Assembly (NCBI GenBank): GCA_946409635.1
Contig: CAMJXD010000007.1
Span: 1 to 64,000 of the forward strand
Source of the DNA: an uncultured Prevotellaceae bacterium
GTDB lineage: Bacteria; Bacteroidota; Bacteroidia; Bacteroidales; Muribaculaceae
Direction of reading: 5' to 3'
Length of the DNA: 64,000 nt
Made by a program: the position numbers and the translations under genes. Positions 34,197-43,456 of this stretch are shown in pieces. Within the stretch, counting starts at the first letter, position 1. Each line of letters begins with the position of its first letter. Under the pieces are notes generated by a model, which was not told the origin of the DNA, searched no databases, and was given only the letters and a program-made list of their open reading frames with translations.

Positions 34197-34778
34197 TCAG
34201 TATTTTGACTCAAAAACCACGGGCTGGCTGCTGGCGAGCAGCGAGATGGCCTGCTCGGGCGTGTCGGCGACTTGCCATAACTGGCTGTGGGACTGCTTCA
34301 TGAATCCCTCGCCGATGGCATGGCTAAGCAGGGCGAGCAACTGGTCGTAGTAGCCCATCGAGTTGAGGATGATGACGGGGTAGGAGACAAGTCCCAGCTG
34401 TCGCCAGGTGAGCGTCTCGAGCAGCTCTTCCATCGTTCCCACGCCGCCTGGCAGAGCGATGACGGCATCGGCCATGTCGCTCATCATGTGCTTGCGCTGG
34501 TGCATGTCGGCTGTGACGACGACATCGTCGAGGCGGTCGTAACACCACCCGTTATCGACCATGAACTTGGGAATCACGCCAGTGACGTGGCCGCCGGCGT
34601 CTAGCGCACCGTCGGTCACGGCTCCCATGAGTCCCACGGCCCCGCCGCCGTTGACGCATCGCCAGCCGCCCTGGGCCAGCAGCCGGCCCAGCTCGCGGGC
34701 ATCGTCAAGATAACGCTGGTGGATGTTGGCGCTGGAGGCGCAGAATACACACACATTTCCTCTCTTGTCTCGTTTCAT
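34197..34778 (-). CDS. LOG-family (TIGR00730) protein
   Basis: LOG proteins are Rossmann-fold phosphoribohydrolases that release a base from nucleotide 5'-monophosphates; bacterial forms act on AMP or cytokinin nucleotides. The start at 34778 (MKRDKRGNVCVFCASSANIHQRYLDDARELGRLLAQ) gives 193 aa, the usual size. Diagnostic segments are VNGGGAVGLMGAVTDGALDAGGHVTGVIPKF, MHQRKHMMSDMADAVIALPGGVGTMEELLETLTWRQLG and ILNSMGYYDQLL. TACCTTTG on its strand ends only 5 nt before the ATG. It heads the LOG-DUF4271-hemD operon. Confidence 0.9.
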   Translation of the reverse strand: MKRDKRGNVCVFCASSANIHQRYLDDARELGRLLAQGGWRCVNGGGAVGLMGAVTDGALDAGGHVTGVIPKFMVDNGWCYDRLDDVVVTADMHQRKHMMSDMADAVIALPGGVGTMEELLETLTWRQLGLVSYPVIILNSMGYYDQLLALLSHAIGEGFMKQSHSQLWQVADTPEQAISLLASSQPVVFESKY

Positions 34779-34876
34779 GGCTGCAAAGGTAGTATTTTTA
34801 GTTCTAAGATTCCATCGCCAGGGGGCTAAGATTTTTTTCGGACGACAATTGAATCGTCCTGGACGCTGGCTACCGA

Positions 34877-37081
34877 CTAGCGGGTGACTGGCGGCAAGGC
34901 GTCGAGCTGGGGGCGGTATTTCTCGCGCAGGTGGCGACAGTGGGTGAGGATGTCCTGGTCGGCGGTGCCGCTGACGAGTTCGTCGGTTGATGCGGGCCAT
35001 TTTTCCTGGAACTTGTTGATGGCCGTTGTGGCCGCCTGCTTGTCGAAGCCCTTGCCTAGGATCATGGCCGAGGTGAGAGAGCGGATGTAGATTTCCCACC
35101 GCTTGGCGTAGTAGTTCCACATGAGGCCGTTCCAGTTACGGCAGGCATAGTCGTCCAGGCTACCGCCCCAGGTGGTGATGAGACGACGGGCATTCATCTC
35201 GTAGTAGTCCTTGAGGGCCGTGGCGTGTCCCAGGTCGCGAGCCTGCTGAATCCAGTGGTCCAGGGTGCAGTGAGGATGGTGGCTGCCCAGCTGGTCGAGG
35301 TCGGACAAGAGTTCAATCATGCGGTCGCTGTGGTCGTAGAACGCGTTGCGGTCGTTGCTCATGAAGGCCTGGTCGAGCTGTTGCTTCTCGACGAGGAAGA
35401 GGTCGCCAAGCAGCTGTCGACCCACCCAGATGAGGTCGATGGTCATGGCATCGGTGGTGGGGACATTGTCACCGTCTTGCTGCATGAGCTGGTCCCACAC
35501 GGCGATTAGGTCGTGGGGGTTGTACTTGACGGGGCGGTTCTCCTTGCCCAGGGTCGGGAACGAGCAGGGCAGCGGAGCGGCAAAGTTGGCGGGAGTGATG
35601 TCGAGCACGCTGTCGTAGAGCAGTTTCCAGGCCTGTCGCACGGGGTGGCTCACGCGGCCCGCATGGCGGTCGGCGAGCTCGTTGACGACCTGCTCGTGGG
35701 TCTTGGCGTAGTCCCAGGCCTTCTCTAGGATGTACTCGTAGGGGAACTGCTGCACGTCGAGTCCCTCAAGTGTGGAGCCGATGCCCACGAGTCCGGGCCC
35801 ACCCTCGGCCAGGGCCCGCTCGATGCGCTCACCCGCCTCGCGCACGCGTCCCTGCACGTTGGTGTTGCCGCCAAAGTTGCCCAGATAGCACCAGATGAAC
35901 GGCTGTCCGTAGAATCCCTCGTGTTCGCGCCACATCTCCTTGTACTCGCAGTAGTAGTCAAGCATCGTCATCTTGCCCTGAGGCACGCCCGTGAGCATGG
36001 CGCGGGTGCGCTCAGGGGTGTAGTTCTTGCGCTCATAGTAGAGGAACCACGCCATCTGCAGCCACTCGGCCTGTGGATCGACCGCTGTGAGGCTCTCATA
36101 GATGTGGCGCGACACCTTGTTCAGGTAGTCGGGTTCGAAACTGGGCGGGTCGACCTCGTTGAAGGGGTCGACGCCGTAGATGTGGTCGGTACCGAACAGT
36201 CGCGTCTGCTCCTCAAGGAACATGCGCTGGATGCGGCCATAGAGCGGGTCCTCACTGTTGAGGAAATAGGTGCGGTACTTCTCGTCAAATCCTGCCCAGG
36301 GGGATAGAGCCTGGATGTCGGCCTCGGGGAACAGGTCGCGCAGCGCGCCCGGCACGTGGCCGGCAAAGGCCGGCAGGACGGGCCTCATGTTCAGGGCCCG
36401 CTCGCGCTCGACGATGCGCTGCTGCAGGGCTGTCTGGTTCTCGAGCCACTCCATGGGCAGAGGGCCACACCAGCCGTCGATGTTGGCCATGCGGTGCCAG
36501 GGCAGGTAGGCCGGTCCGGTGAAGTAGGAGCGCACCTGCTTGTCGGTCATGCCCAGCTTGGTCCACACGTTGTACCACACCGCCTCCTGTCCCGTGATGG
36601 CCAGCGGCAGATTCACGCCGTTGAGCGCCATCCAGTCGATGAAGCGTTCCCAGTCGGCCCACTGCCAGAAGGGCATCGAGTAGCCCCAGGTGCAGTAGTT
36701 GAGGAAGAAGCGCTGCGGCACGCGGGCCGTCACGCGCTCGGGCTCGGACACAGCGGGCAGGACCGACGGCAGTTCAACGGGCACGTCGGCATACCACGAG
36801 ACGGTCGTCATGCAATAGCGGTTCAGATAGCGGTTCAGGCCCACGGCCATCGAGCCCGCACTATTGCCGCCGATGACGACCTTGCCGCCGCGGCTCTCGA
36901 GCGAGAAGACGTCGCGACCCTGGTCGGCCTCGATGACCTCAAACTCCACCTTGCTGGCCAGCGCCGGCGATAGCCGCCCGGCCAGTGCCATTGCCTGATC
37001 CACGTCGTCGCCTGCTTTGCCGCTGGCAGCCAGTGCCACCATCAGCACCATCATCCCTATTATCAGTCGTCTTGCTGTCAT
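34877..37081 (-). CDS. Alpha-N-acetylglucosaminidase, GH89
   Basis: Releases terminal alpha-linked GlcNAc, as human NAGLU does from heparan sulfate and bacterial homologues do from mucin. The 734-aa protein has a signal peptide (MTARRLIIGMMVLMVALAASGKAG). The N-terminal domain includes GGKVVIGGNSAGSMAVGLNRYLNRY. The GH89 barrel follows: FFLNYCTWGYSMPFWQWADWERFIDWMALNGVNLPLAITGQEAVWYNVW, then GVDPFNEVDPPSFEP and GIGSTLEGL, which hold the two catalytic Glu equivalents. A C-terminal helical domain ends it. Export by the signal peptide suggests action in the periplasm or outside. Mucin or host-glycan use fits a gut organism. Monocistronic. Confidence 0.95.
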   Translation of the reverse strand: MTARRLIIGMMVLMVALAASGKAGDDVDQAMALAGRLSPALASKVEFEVIEADQGRDVFSLESRGGKVVIGGNSAGSMAVGLNRYLNRYCMTTVSWYADVPVELPSVLPAVSEPERVTARVPQRFFLNYCTWGYSMPFWQWADWERFIDWMALNGVNLPLAITGQEAVWYNVWTKLGMTDKQVRSYFTGPAYLPWHRMANIDGWCGPLPMEWLENQTALQQRIVERERALNMRPVLPAFAGHVPGALRDLFPEADIQALSPWAGFDEKYRTYFLNSEDPLYGRIQRMFLEEQTRLFGTDHIYGVDPFNEVDPPSFEPDYLNKVSRHIYESLTAVDPQAEWLQMAWFLYYERKNYTPERTRAMLTGVPQGKMTMLDYYCEYKEMWREHEGFYGQPFIWCYLGNFGGNTNVQGRVREAGERIERALAEGGPGLVGIGSTLEGLDVQQFPYEYILEKAWDYAKTHEQVVNELADRHAGRVSHPVRQAWKLLYDSVLDITPANFAAPLPCSFPTLGKENRPVKYNPHDLIAVWDQLMQQDGDNVPTTDAMTIDLIWVGRQLLGDLFLVEKQQLDQAFMSNDRNAFYDHSDRMIELLSDLDQLGSHHPHCTLDHWIQQARDLGHATALKDYYEMNARRLITTWGGSLDDYACRNWNGLMWNYYAKRWEIYIRSLTSAMILGKGFDKQAATTAINKFQEKWPASTDELVSGTADQDILTHCRHLREKYRPQLDALPPVTR

Positions 37082-37239
37082 GATTGGATATATCTTGTTG
37101 TTTAGAAACGCAAAAATAACGATAATTCCCCGATTTTAACTCCAAATTGGCCCGAAGTTGTGCAAAAATGCACTACTTTTGCCCCTCCTCTCTCTCAGTG
37201 TGTGTGAGTCTCACACAGTAACCCATTATCTGGAATGCA

Positions 37240-37938
37240 ATGATAGGAACGATAGTCAACACATGCACCATTGTGGCGGGCACGCTCATCGGCGTTGTGC
37301 TGCACAAGGGCATCAAGGAGAAGTATAAGAACGTGTTGTATGATGCGCTGGGGCTGGCATGCTTTGCCATCGGGCTGAACGCCGTGGTGACCAATCTGCC
37401 CAAGAGCGAGTATCCCGTGCTGTTTATCGCCGCGATGGCTCTGGGCAGCATCGTGGGCGTAGCCCTGGACATCGACGGGCGGTTTCACCGGCTGGTGGAG
37501 CGCAAGAGCAAACCTGGCGGCCAGTCGGGCCCCCGCCTGGCCGACGGGCTGGCGACGGCGACGCTGGTCTACTGCATCGGTCCGCTCTCGATGTTGGGCC
37601 CTGTGATCAGCGCCCTCGAGGGCGACCACACCTTCCTGTTCACCAACGCCACGCTCGATCTGGTGACGGCGACCATCTTTGGCTCGACCTACGGGGCCGG
37701 GATGCTGCTGGCAGCACCGGTGCTTTTCTTGTGGCAGGGGCTGTTCTATGGCGTAGCGCTATTGTCAAGCAGTGCCGTGAGTGAGGCGCTCATGGCCGAA
37801 CTGCTCATCGTGGGCGGCCTGATGATCACCGGCTCGGGCCTGTCGCTGCTGCGCATCAAGGACTGCCACGTGCTCAACATGTTGCCTGCCCTTGCCGTGC
37901 CGCCGCTGTGGTTCCTGATCAGGTGGCTCGTGGGCTGA
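37240..37938 (+). CDS. DUF554 membrane protein
   Basis: The 232-aa protein opens with the family's characteristic MIGTIVNTCTIVAGTLIGVVLHKGIKEKYKN. AIGLNAVVTNL, LGSIVGVALDIDGR, ATLVYCIGPLSMLGPVISALEGDHTFLFTNATLDLVTATIFGSTYGAGMLLAAPVLFLWQG and IVGGLMITGSGLSLLRI follow. It has about six or seven transmembrane segments. It is a putative transporter of unknown substrate. TACTTTTG at 37174-37181 is the likely -7 box. Confidence 0.9.
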   Translation: MIGTIVNTCTIVAGTLIGVVLHKGIKEKYKNVLYDALGLACFAIGLNAVVTNLPKSEYPVLFIAAMALGSIVGVALDIDGRFHRLVERKSKPGGQSGPRLADGLATATLVYCIGPLSMLGPVISALEGDHTFLFTNATLDLVTATIFGSTYGAGMLLAAPVLFLWQGLFYGVALLSSSAVSEALMAELLIVGGLMITGSGLSLLRIKDCHVLNMLPALAVPPLWFLIRWLVG

Positions 37939-38156
37939 TGCCCCCTCAGAGATAACGTTCCCCTGGTGAGGCACCCCACTGCGCTATCGCTCAGTGGATT
38001 GCCTTACCAAGGGTTAATCAGAGGCCACCCTCCGGGTGTTCCACATCAAGTTTTGTTAATTTTGGAACGGTTTTCATTGATTTGGAGGCTGGTGATGCGG
38101 GCCATGTGGGACTTTTTGATTACCTTTGCGAGTTCTTAGACAAACCCGATTGAATC
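37939..38156. other. Intergenic palindromes
   Basis: CCACTGCGCTATCGCTCAGTGG and CACCCTCCGGGTG (38026-38038) are short hairpins; the latter resembles 2875-2887. TACCTTTG at 38121-38128 is a likely -7 box for the phospholipase gene. Confidence 0.5.
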
Positions 38157-39008
38157 ATGACTATGTTACGCCAACTATTGATGACGCTTATCCTCGTGGC
38201 GGGGATAGGGCTTCCTGCAGCCGGTCAGATCGTGTCGGTCGAGGGAAAATCAAGCAAGGAGATTGCCGACAGCATACGCGAGGAATTGGACAGCAGACCC
38301 TACTTTAGCCTGTACAAGGACACCTACTTTGTGGGCGGCACCGTGCTGGGCAGCACGCCCTCGATACACAACAGCGACGTGAAGTTCCAGATCAGTTTCC
38401 AGCAGCGACTCACCAAGAGTGTGCTGCCGTGGAACACCTACCTCTACCTGTTCTATAGCCAGAAGGCCCTGTGGAATGTCCTGGAGCGCTCGCTCCCCTT
38501 CCACGACCTGAACTTCAACCCCGGTATCGGTATCTCCAGGTATATCATCCTGAAGAACCGTCTGGTGGGCAAGGCCACAATGATGATAGAACACGAGTCA
38601 AACGGTCGCGACGGTACCGCATCGCGCAGCTGGAACAAGATTTCGTGGGCCGGTGAGGCCTACATTTCTCCCAACCTGATGGCGCACGCCAAGTTCTGGA
38701 TACCGATAATCGACGGCATGTATAACAAGGATATCCTCAAGTATAGCGGCATCTACCAGACTGGTTTCCAAGCCATCAGTAACGACAACAAGTGGGTGCT
38801 CGACATGACACTGGTCAAGCGTCAGGGCTGGAACCTCAACTTCAACACCATCATTCAGCTGGGCTACCGCATCAACCACAATTCCAACCAGTTCATCATG
38901 CTGCAGTACTACAACGGCTACGGTGAGAGCTTGCTCGACTACAACCAGTACCACTCACGACTGAGGATAGGCCTGCTCATCAGGCCGCGGTTCTTCAGCG
39001 ACTTCTAG
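38157..39008 (+). CDS. pldA: Outer-membrane phospholipase A (OMPLA-like)
   Basis: Hydrolyses phospholipids misplaced in the outer leaflet of the outer membrane. The 283-aa protein has a signal peptide (MTMLRQLLMTLILVAGIGLPAAGQ). Then come barrel strands with YLFYSQKALWNV, the catalytic segment MIEHESNGRDGTASRSWNKISW (His and Ser of the OMPLA His-Ser-Asn site) and GYGESLLDYNQYHSRLRIGLLI. The match with OMPLA motifs is strong despite low overall similarity. It converges on the RyR-domain gene, 50 nt away. The ATG at 38163 is an alternative start. Confidence 0.9.
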   Translation: MTMLRQLLMTLILVAGIGLPAAGQIVSVEGKSSKEIADSIREELDSRPYFSLYKDTYFVGGTVLGSTPSIHNSDVKFQISFQQRLTKSVLPWNTYLYLFYSQKALWNVLERSLPFHDLNFNPGIGISRYIILKNRLVGKATMMIEHESNGRDGTASRSWNKISWAGEAYISPNLMAHAKFWIPIIDGMYNKDILKYSGIYQTGFQAISNDNKWVLDMTLVKRQGWNLNFNTIIQLGYRINHNSNQFIMLQYYNGYGESLLDYNQYHSRLRIGLLIRPRFFSDF

Positions 39009-39059
39009 CCAGTAGACAATACCACAGCCGCGGGCTCACTGTACCCCCCCCTGCGGGCC

Positions 39060-42000
39060 TTAGGCTTCGCGGGCCAGTTCAAGGGTGGACTTGATGACGA
39101 GATAGTCCAGCGCCTTGTAGTCGATGTGGCTGTCGGGATTGAGGCGATTGTGATAGGCAGTCACCGCGTCGAGCTGGCTCCAGTCGACCAGACAGGGGTG
39201 GACCTTGGCGGCCTCGTCGCAACTGTCGAGTGTGCCAGCCGGTGCTCCCGTGTAACCGAGCATCTCGAGTGATGCCGCCCAGCGGATGTGCTCGTTGCGC
39301 GCCAGATTAAGGTAGAGCTGCTGCACATCCAAGCCCATGACGCTGGACGCCGAGAACGAGAACTGGCACCCGTTTTCACTGAACTTGATAGCTTCCTCAA
39401 GCTGCGACAACAATTGTTGCTGTTGCTCGTCGTCCGTGCCGTTGATGCCTATGAGGCGCAACTTGGTGGGGATGTGCATGCCGTTGTGGATGTCCTGCGT
39501 CTCCTGACGGACGACACGGTTCTGGCGTTGCCAAGTGATGCCCATGTACTCGCCGCTGCCGGTAGTGATGCCGCGTCCCTCGTCGTGGCGCTTGTCCCAG
39601 TCGGCATCGGAGACGTTTTTCAGCTTGTTGTAGGTGTAGTAGAAGTGCTTGGCTGCCTGTTCGATGCTGTCGTCGACCATCATGTCAAATGTGAGCAGAT
39701 CCAATCGGTTGCCGAAAATGGAGACGACTTTCTTGTCCCCGCCGAGCAGCTGGTTGAAGTGCTCGGCCTGCTCCTTCAGGGTCGACTCGTAGTTGGGGTC
39801 GTAGTTGCGTACAAAGAAGCGCAGCTTGCCCAGTTTGCCATTTCTCACCCTCATGGCCTGGTCAATCATAAAGGTGAGAGCACCCATGTTGGTCTTGTCG
39901 CTGCCCATGTTGATGACGACGAAGTTCATGTCGCGGTTACTGAGTTTCTCGTTGACCAGCTCGACAAAACGGTCGCTGTTGAGGGCCGCCTGCTCAAAGC
40001 GCAGCAGCGGTGTGTGCTCCTCGTCGTTGTTGTGAGCCGACTGGACGGCTGGAATCTTGGCCATGTATCGGGGTCTGATCAAGTCAACGTCCTTGTCCAC
40101 GATCGTACACTGGAAGGGAGAACGCCTGATGGGCCGACCGTCGCCATCAGGGCCAATACAGCTATGGTCCAGAAAAGCACCAAACTCATAGAGATAGCTC
40201 ACAATGTCGCGCCCGCCGCGGCCAAAGCCGATGACCAGCGACTCAAACCGTGACTTGACCGAAGCCGTGGCCGTGTCACAGTCGACAAAGTTGATCGGGT
40301 GGTTGTCGGGGTCCTTGAACAACGACTGAGCCGCCATGACCGAGATGTCGAGGGTTTTCACCCTGACCTTGCCCCCCTTGTCCTTCTCGCCTGCCGACAT
40401 GCTGTGAAGCGGGGTCTCGAGCAGTGCGCTGAAGGCATTCTTGCGCGCCAGGCAATAGATAGTGGCTTCGCCCTTGAGCCGGTGCACGATATCGAGCATC
40501 TTGCGCAGGTTGTCGGTAGCATCGATATTGGCCCTGTCGTTATTGTCGAGGAAGAAGAAGTGGCAGCGTTGTGCATTCTTGATCATCTTGGACAGGTTCT
40601 TCAATCCCAGAGAGTTGAAAAGGGCGTATCGCTCGTTCTGGTCCACCTTGTGGCCGCTGTTGATGAGTTCCATGATCCTGCCCACCTCATGGCTGCACTC
40701 TCGACTCGAGATGGCCGAGTCGCTGATGACCAGCAAGGCGTGGGGGCTGATCTCCTGAACCTCGGCATAAGCGTCCTTGCGGAAGTTGAACATGCCCACC
40801 AGACTACTGATTGACATGCCGCTGCCCATGCCGTCGACTGGCGTGTTGCGGTTCTCGACCATGACGATGGTGTGGTTGCTGTCGTGCATATTCCTCAACT
40901 TGCGGGCAACGTCCTTGGCCATGATCTTGGTGTTGTCGTTGATGCCGAAGAAGACATACAGCTCGCCTGGACCACGGCTGCGGTCCCAGATGCTCCAGAA
41001 CGAGTTGATGCGGGACCAGGCCAGCGAGACCAGCGCAAACGACGAGATGAGCAAGAACGCCAGCTTGCACAGTGTGTAGAAGCCCATAAAGGCACCGTTG
41101 TTCCTCAACGTGAACGAGATCTCCTTGACGTTATCGCTCAAGACAAACATCTTGCCCGACTCGAGCGCCGGGCGGACGATGCTGGCGAGAACCGACTTCT
41201 GGGTTCCCAGGGAGTACATGCCGATAAAGTAGCACATGAATCCCATGGCCCACGCCCCTAGGGCGCCCCAGATGAGCGTCTGGCGGAAGGTGTTCTTGCC
41301 CTTCAGGCTAGTGTCGCCTCCCACCTTCAAGTGCTTGAGATCCTTGATGACGTACTTGACCGAGAAGACCGATACTCCTATCGCCGAGAAGCACACAAAG
41401 ACAAAGAACGGGTCGGCGCGATACTCATATTCCTTGTCCAGGGGGATGGAAAGGTTAACCATCGACAGGAGTATCGCGAGCATAAAGACGATGACGACAA
41501 TCATCATGCGGTTGGCCTTGATGAAGTCGAGAAACTTCTTCATCCAGTGGGTTTCATACTTGTCCTTGTCCTCAATCGTCCCCTTGGTTTTGTTGAAAAA
41601 GTCCCTGATAATCTTGCGTTGGAAGTAGGTCAGCCAGAGCGGGGTGGCTACAATCAGCAGCATGACGACATAGATTGCCAGGTTGTACCACTGCGCGTCG
41701 TGGGGATCCTTCAGGTCAAAGTGTTTCAAATCCAGCGGCGCGGGCTCGTGGGTAAACGTGTCAAAGAAGAGGTAGAGCTGATGCGAACCCTGGTTGATTT
41801 CACGCTGCACCACATACACGTCCCTCATCATGCTGTCGATGGGCGTCATCTGGCCGCCTGGGGAATCGGGCATGCTGGGCCGGTATGGCTGATAGGGGGC
41901 GTCGAGAGCCTCGGGGACGAGGACCCGGCGGTCGTGGTTGTCCTCTTGCATGGCGCTGTAGATGACGATGAAGAAGATGGATAGCAGCAGTATTGCCAGA

Positions 42001-42065
42001 AACGCGTCAAGCAGGAGATTAGACCATTTTTTAGCTCGCTTATTTTTTTTAGGCTTAGTCTTCAT
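39060..42065 (-). CDS. Large membrane protein with two Rossmann (RCK/TrkA-like) regions and a RyR-like C-terminus
   Basis: A 1001-aa protein, not recognised as any named gene. Six probable transmembrane segments lie near residues 17-37, 127-147, 185-203, 218-238, 265-285 and 328-350. Then comes a first nucleotide-binding-like region (ELYVFFGINDNTKIMAKDVARKLRN, 368-395) with a TIVMVEN strand. A second Rossmann motif is at 608-625 (SLVIGFGRGGRDIVSYLYE) with TIVDKDVD as its acidic strand end. Residues of about 918-995 resemble the RyR domain: NLARNEHIRWAASLEMLGY...KVHPCLVDWSQL...IDYKALDYLVIKS. Tandem RCK-like domains after a membrane part recall Slo/TrkA-type channels. No TVGYG filter was found, so ion conduction is unproven. 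Confidence 0.8.
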   Translation of the reverse strand: MKTKPKKNKRAKKWSNLLLDAFLAILLLSIFFIVIYSAMQEDNHDRRVLVPEALDAPYQPYRPSMPDSPGGQMTPIDSMMRDVYVVQREINQGSHQLYLFFDTFTHEPAPLDLKHFDLKDPHDAQWYNLAIYVVMLLIVATPLWLTYFQRKIIRDFFNKTKGTIEDKDKYETHWMKKFLDFIKANRMMIVVIVFMLAILLSMVNLSIPLDKEYEYRADPFFVFVCFSAIGVSVFSVKYVIKDLKHLKVGGDTSLKGKNTFRQTLIWGALGAWAMGFMCYFIGMYSLGTQKSVLASIVRPALESGKMFVLSDNVKEISFTLRNNGAFMGFYTLCKLAFLLISSFALVSLAWSRINSFWSIWDRSRGPGELYVFFGINDNTKIMAKDVARKLRNMHDSNHTIVMVENRNTPVDGMGSGMSISSLVGMFNFRKDAYAEVQEISPHALLVISDSAISSRECSHEVGRIMELINSGHKVDQNERYALFNSLGLKNLSKMIKNAQRCHFFFLDNNDRANIDATDNLRKMLDIVHRLKGEATIYCLARKNAFSALLETPLHSMSAGEKDKGGKVRVKTLDISVMAAQSLFKDPDNHPINFVDCDTATASVKSRFESLVIGFGRGGRDIVSYLYEFGAFLDHSCIGPDGDGRPIRRSPFQCTIVDKDVDLIRPRYMAKIPAVQSAHNNDEEHTPLLRFEQAALNSDRFVELVNEKLSNRDMNFVVINMGSDKTNMGALTFMIDQAMRVRNGKLGKLRFFVRNYDPNYESTLKEQAEHFNQLLGGDKKVVSIFGNRLDLLTFDMMVDDSIEQAAKHFYYTYNKLKNVSDADWDKRHDEGRGITTGSGEYMGITWQRQNRVVRQETQDIHNGMHIPTKLRLIGINGTDDEQQQQLLSQLEEAIKFSENGCQFSFSASSVMGLDVQQLYLNLARNEHIRWAASLEMLGYTGAPAGTLDSCDEAAKVHPCLVDWSQLDAVTAYHNRLNPDSHIDYKALDYLVIKSTLELAREA

Positions 42066-42235
42066 TTTTCATTCGGTTTAAGATTGGCCACCTCTTGTGC
42101 AACGGTGGCACGCATGTGATAGAGGGAGCAAAAATACAAAGTTTTTCTCATATTTCATAGTGAAGTGCCAGATAAAATCAAAAATACCTTCTCAGGGTCG
42201 GGAACTTTTTTCAAACCACAATAATAACTAATTGT

Positions 42236-42266
42236 GTTGATAATTCTAAATTTATTAGTAACTTTG
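42236..42266 (+). promoter_or_regulatory. Probable promoter of the GYF-CD225 gene
   Basis: GTTG at 42236-42239 and TAACTTTG at 42259-42266 are 19 nt apart, about 35 nt ahead of the ATG. The -33 box is imperfect. Confidence 0.45.
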
Positions 42267-42301
42267 CCACAATTGAAAAAAAATAACGTTATTCATCTAA
42301 T

Positions 42302-42889
42302 ATGCAGTACTGGATTAATCATAAGGGAGTGCAGTCGGGGCCGGTGGACCTTGAGGGCTTGAAGGACATGGGGCTGACCTCGTCGGCCTATGTGTGGCAC
42401 GAGGGACTGACCGACTGGGTGAAAATCACGCAGCTGCCCGAGCTGCAGGGTTACTATGAGATGGAGCCTGTGGTAGTGGGCACGCCGGTGGAACCAGTGG
42501 TGCCTGCGCCCGCGGCCGAACAGCCCATCGAGACGGTAGCCCAGACGGCCCGGCAACCCGAGGCTTACGAACCGGAGCAGCCCGCTACGGGTTATGGCAT
42601 GCCCGCCCAGCCGCAATATGAGGCACCGGTGCAGGCCGCCGTGACCGAGCCGTGTCCGCCCACCAACCTGGTGTGGGCCATCCTCACGACGCTGCTGTGC
42701 TGTCTGCCCGCCGGCATCGTGGCCATCATCTATGCTACACGGGTGACCAGCAAGTACAACGCCGGCGACCTGGAGGGAGCCAAGCGTGCCAGTGAGACGG
42801 GCGCGTGGTGGTGTATCGCTTCAATCATCCTGGGCATCATCTGCCAGCCGTTCATGTCGTTGATCACGATGATGGCCGGCTCGGTGTGA
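42302..42889 (+). CDS. GYF-domain/CD225 (dispanin-like) membrane protein
   Basis: The 195-aa protein joins an N-terminal GYF_2-type domain (YWINHKGVQSGPVDLEGLKDMGLTSSAYVWHEGLTDWVKITQLPEL, residues 3-50), a Pro/Glu-rich linker, and a C-terminal CD225 region. CD225 features are CPPTNLVWAILTTLLCCLPAGIVAIIYATRVTSKYNAGDLEGAKRASETGAWW, followed by a second helix. Bacterial CD225 proteins are uncharacterised relatives of the interferon-induced transmembrane proteins. The next gene (DUF2752) starts 12 nt later, a pairing common in Bacteroidetes. Divergent from the RyR-domain gene. Confidence 0.88.
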   Translation: MQYWINHKGVQSGPVDLEGLKDMGLTSSAYVWHEGLTDWVKITQLPELQGYYEMEPVVVGTPVEPVVPAPAAEQPIETVAQTARQPEAYEPEQPATGYGMPAQPQYEAPVQAAVTEPCPPTNLVWAILTTLLCCLPAGIVAIIYATRVTSKYNAGDLEGAKRASETGAWWCIASIILGIICQPFMSLITMMAGSV

Positions 42890-42901
42890 TGGTCGCTGGC
42901 C

Positions 42902-43279
42902 ATGGGTCGCCGTGTAGTGCTCATCGTGCTGGTGACGGTGCTGCTGCTTGTGGTCGGTGGCATCTATTATGCCTGTGACCCATCGTCATCGTCGCTACTG
43001 CCGCGTTGCACGTTCTTGTCGCTGACGGGCTACAAGTGTCCCGGTTGCGGCAGCCAGCGTGCGCTGCACGCCCTGTTGCACGGCGACTTGGTAGGTGCGC
43101 TGGGCTATAACGCGATGCTGGTGATGGCGGTGCCTTGGGTGGGCTACTGCCTGTATGCCGAGACGAAGCGAGCGAGCAATCCGCGGCTGTATGTGCGCCT
43201 GCACAACCACATCTTTATCACGCTGTTTCTTGCCGTGGTGCTGCTATGGTGGGTGCTGCGCAATATCTTCAACTGGTAA
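42902..43279 (+). CDS. DUF2752 membrane protein
   Basis: The 125-aa protein has the DUF2752 signature CTFLSLTGYKCPGCGSQRALHALLHGDLVGALGYNAML. Hydrophobic helices precede it (VVLIVLVTVLLLVVGGIYYA) and follow it. Function unknown. The paired Cys motif (CPGC) could bind metal. It is co-oriented with the CD225 gene, 12 nt downstream. Confidence 0.88.
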   Translation: MGRRVVLIVLVTVLLLVVGGIYYACDPSSSSLLPRCTFLSLTGYKCPGCGSQRALHALLHGDLVGALGYNAMLVMAVPWVGYCLYAETKRASNPRLYVRLHNHIFITLFLAVVLLWWVLRNIFNW

Positions 43280-43456
43280 TCACTTGAGGGTTAGTGATTA
43301 GTTATTAGTTATTAGAGAACGACTGAGATATCCAGGTTAGTTCAATTCGTAATCATTCAAAGCGGATGCCTATTTAGTTGAATTCGCGTAATTCGTAGTT
43401 AAATAATCAGTGAGCAAGCTATCAGCTTGCGAAACTTGAATAACAATGATTGACCG
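43280..43456. other. AT-rich leader of thyA with short repeats
   Basis: Includes TTAGTGATTAGTTATTAGTTATTAG tandem sequence (about 43291-43315) and a GCAAGCT-ATC-AGCTTGC hairpin at 43415-43431, just before thyA. No gene. Confidence 0.5.
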
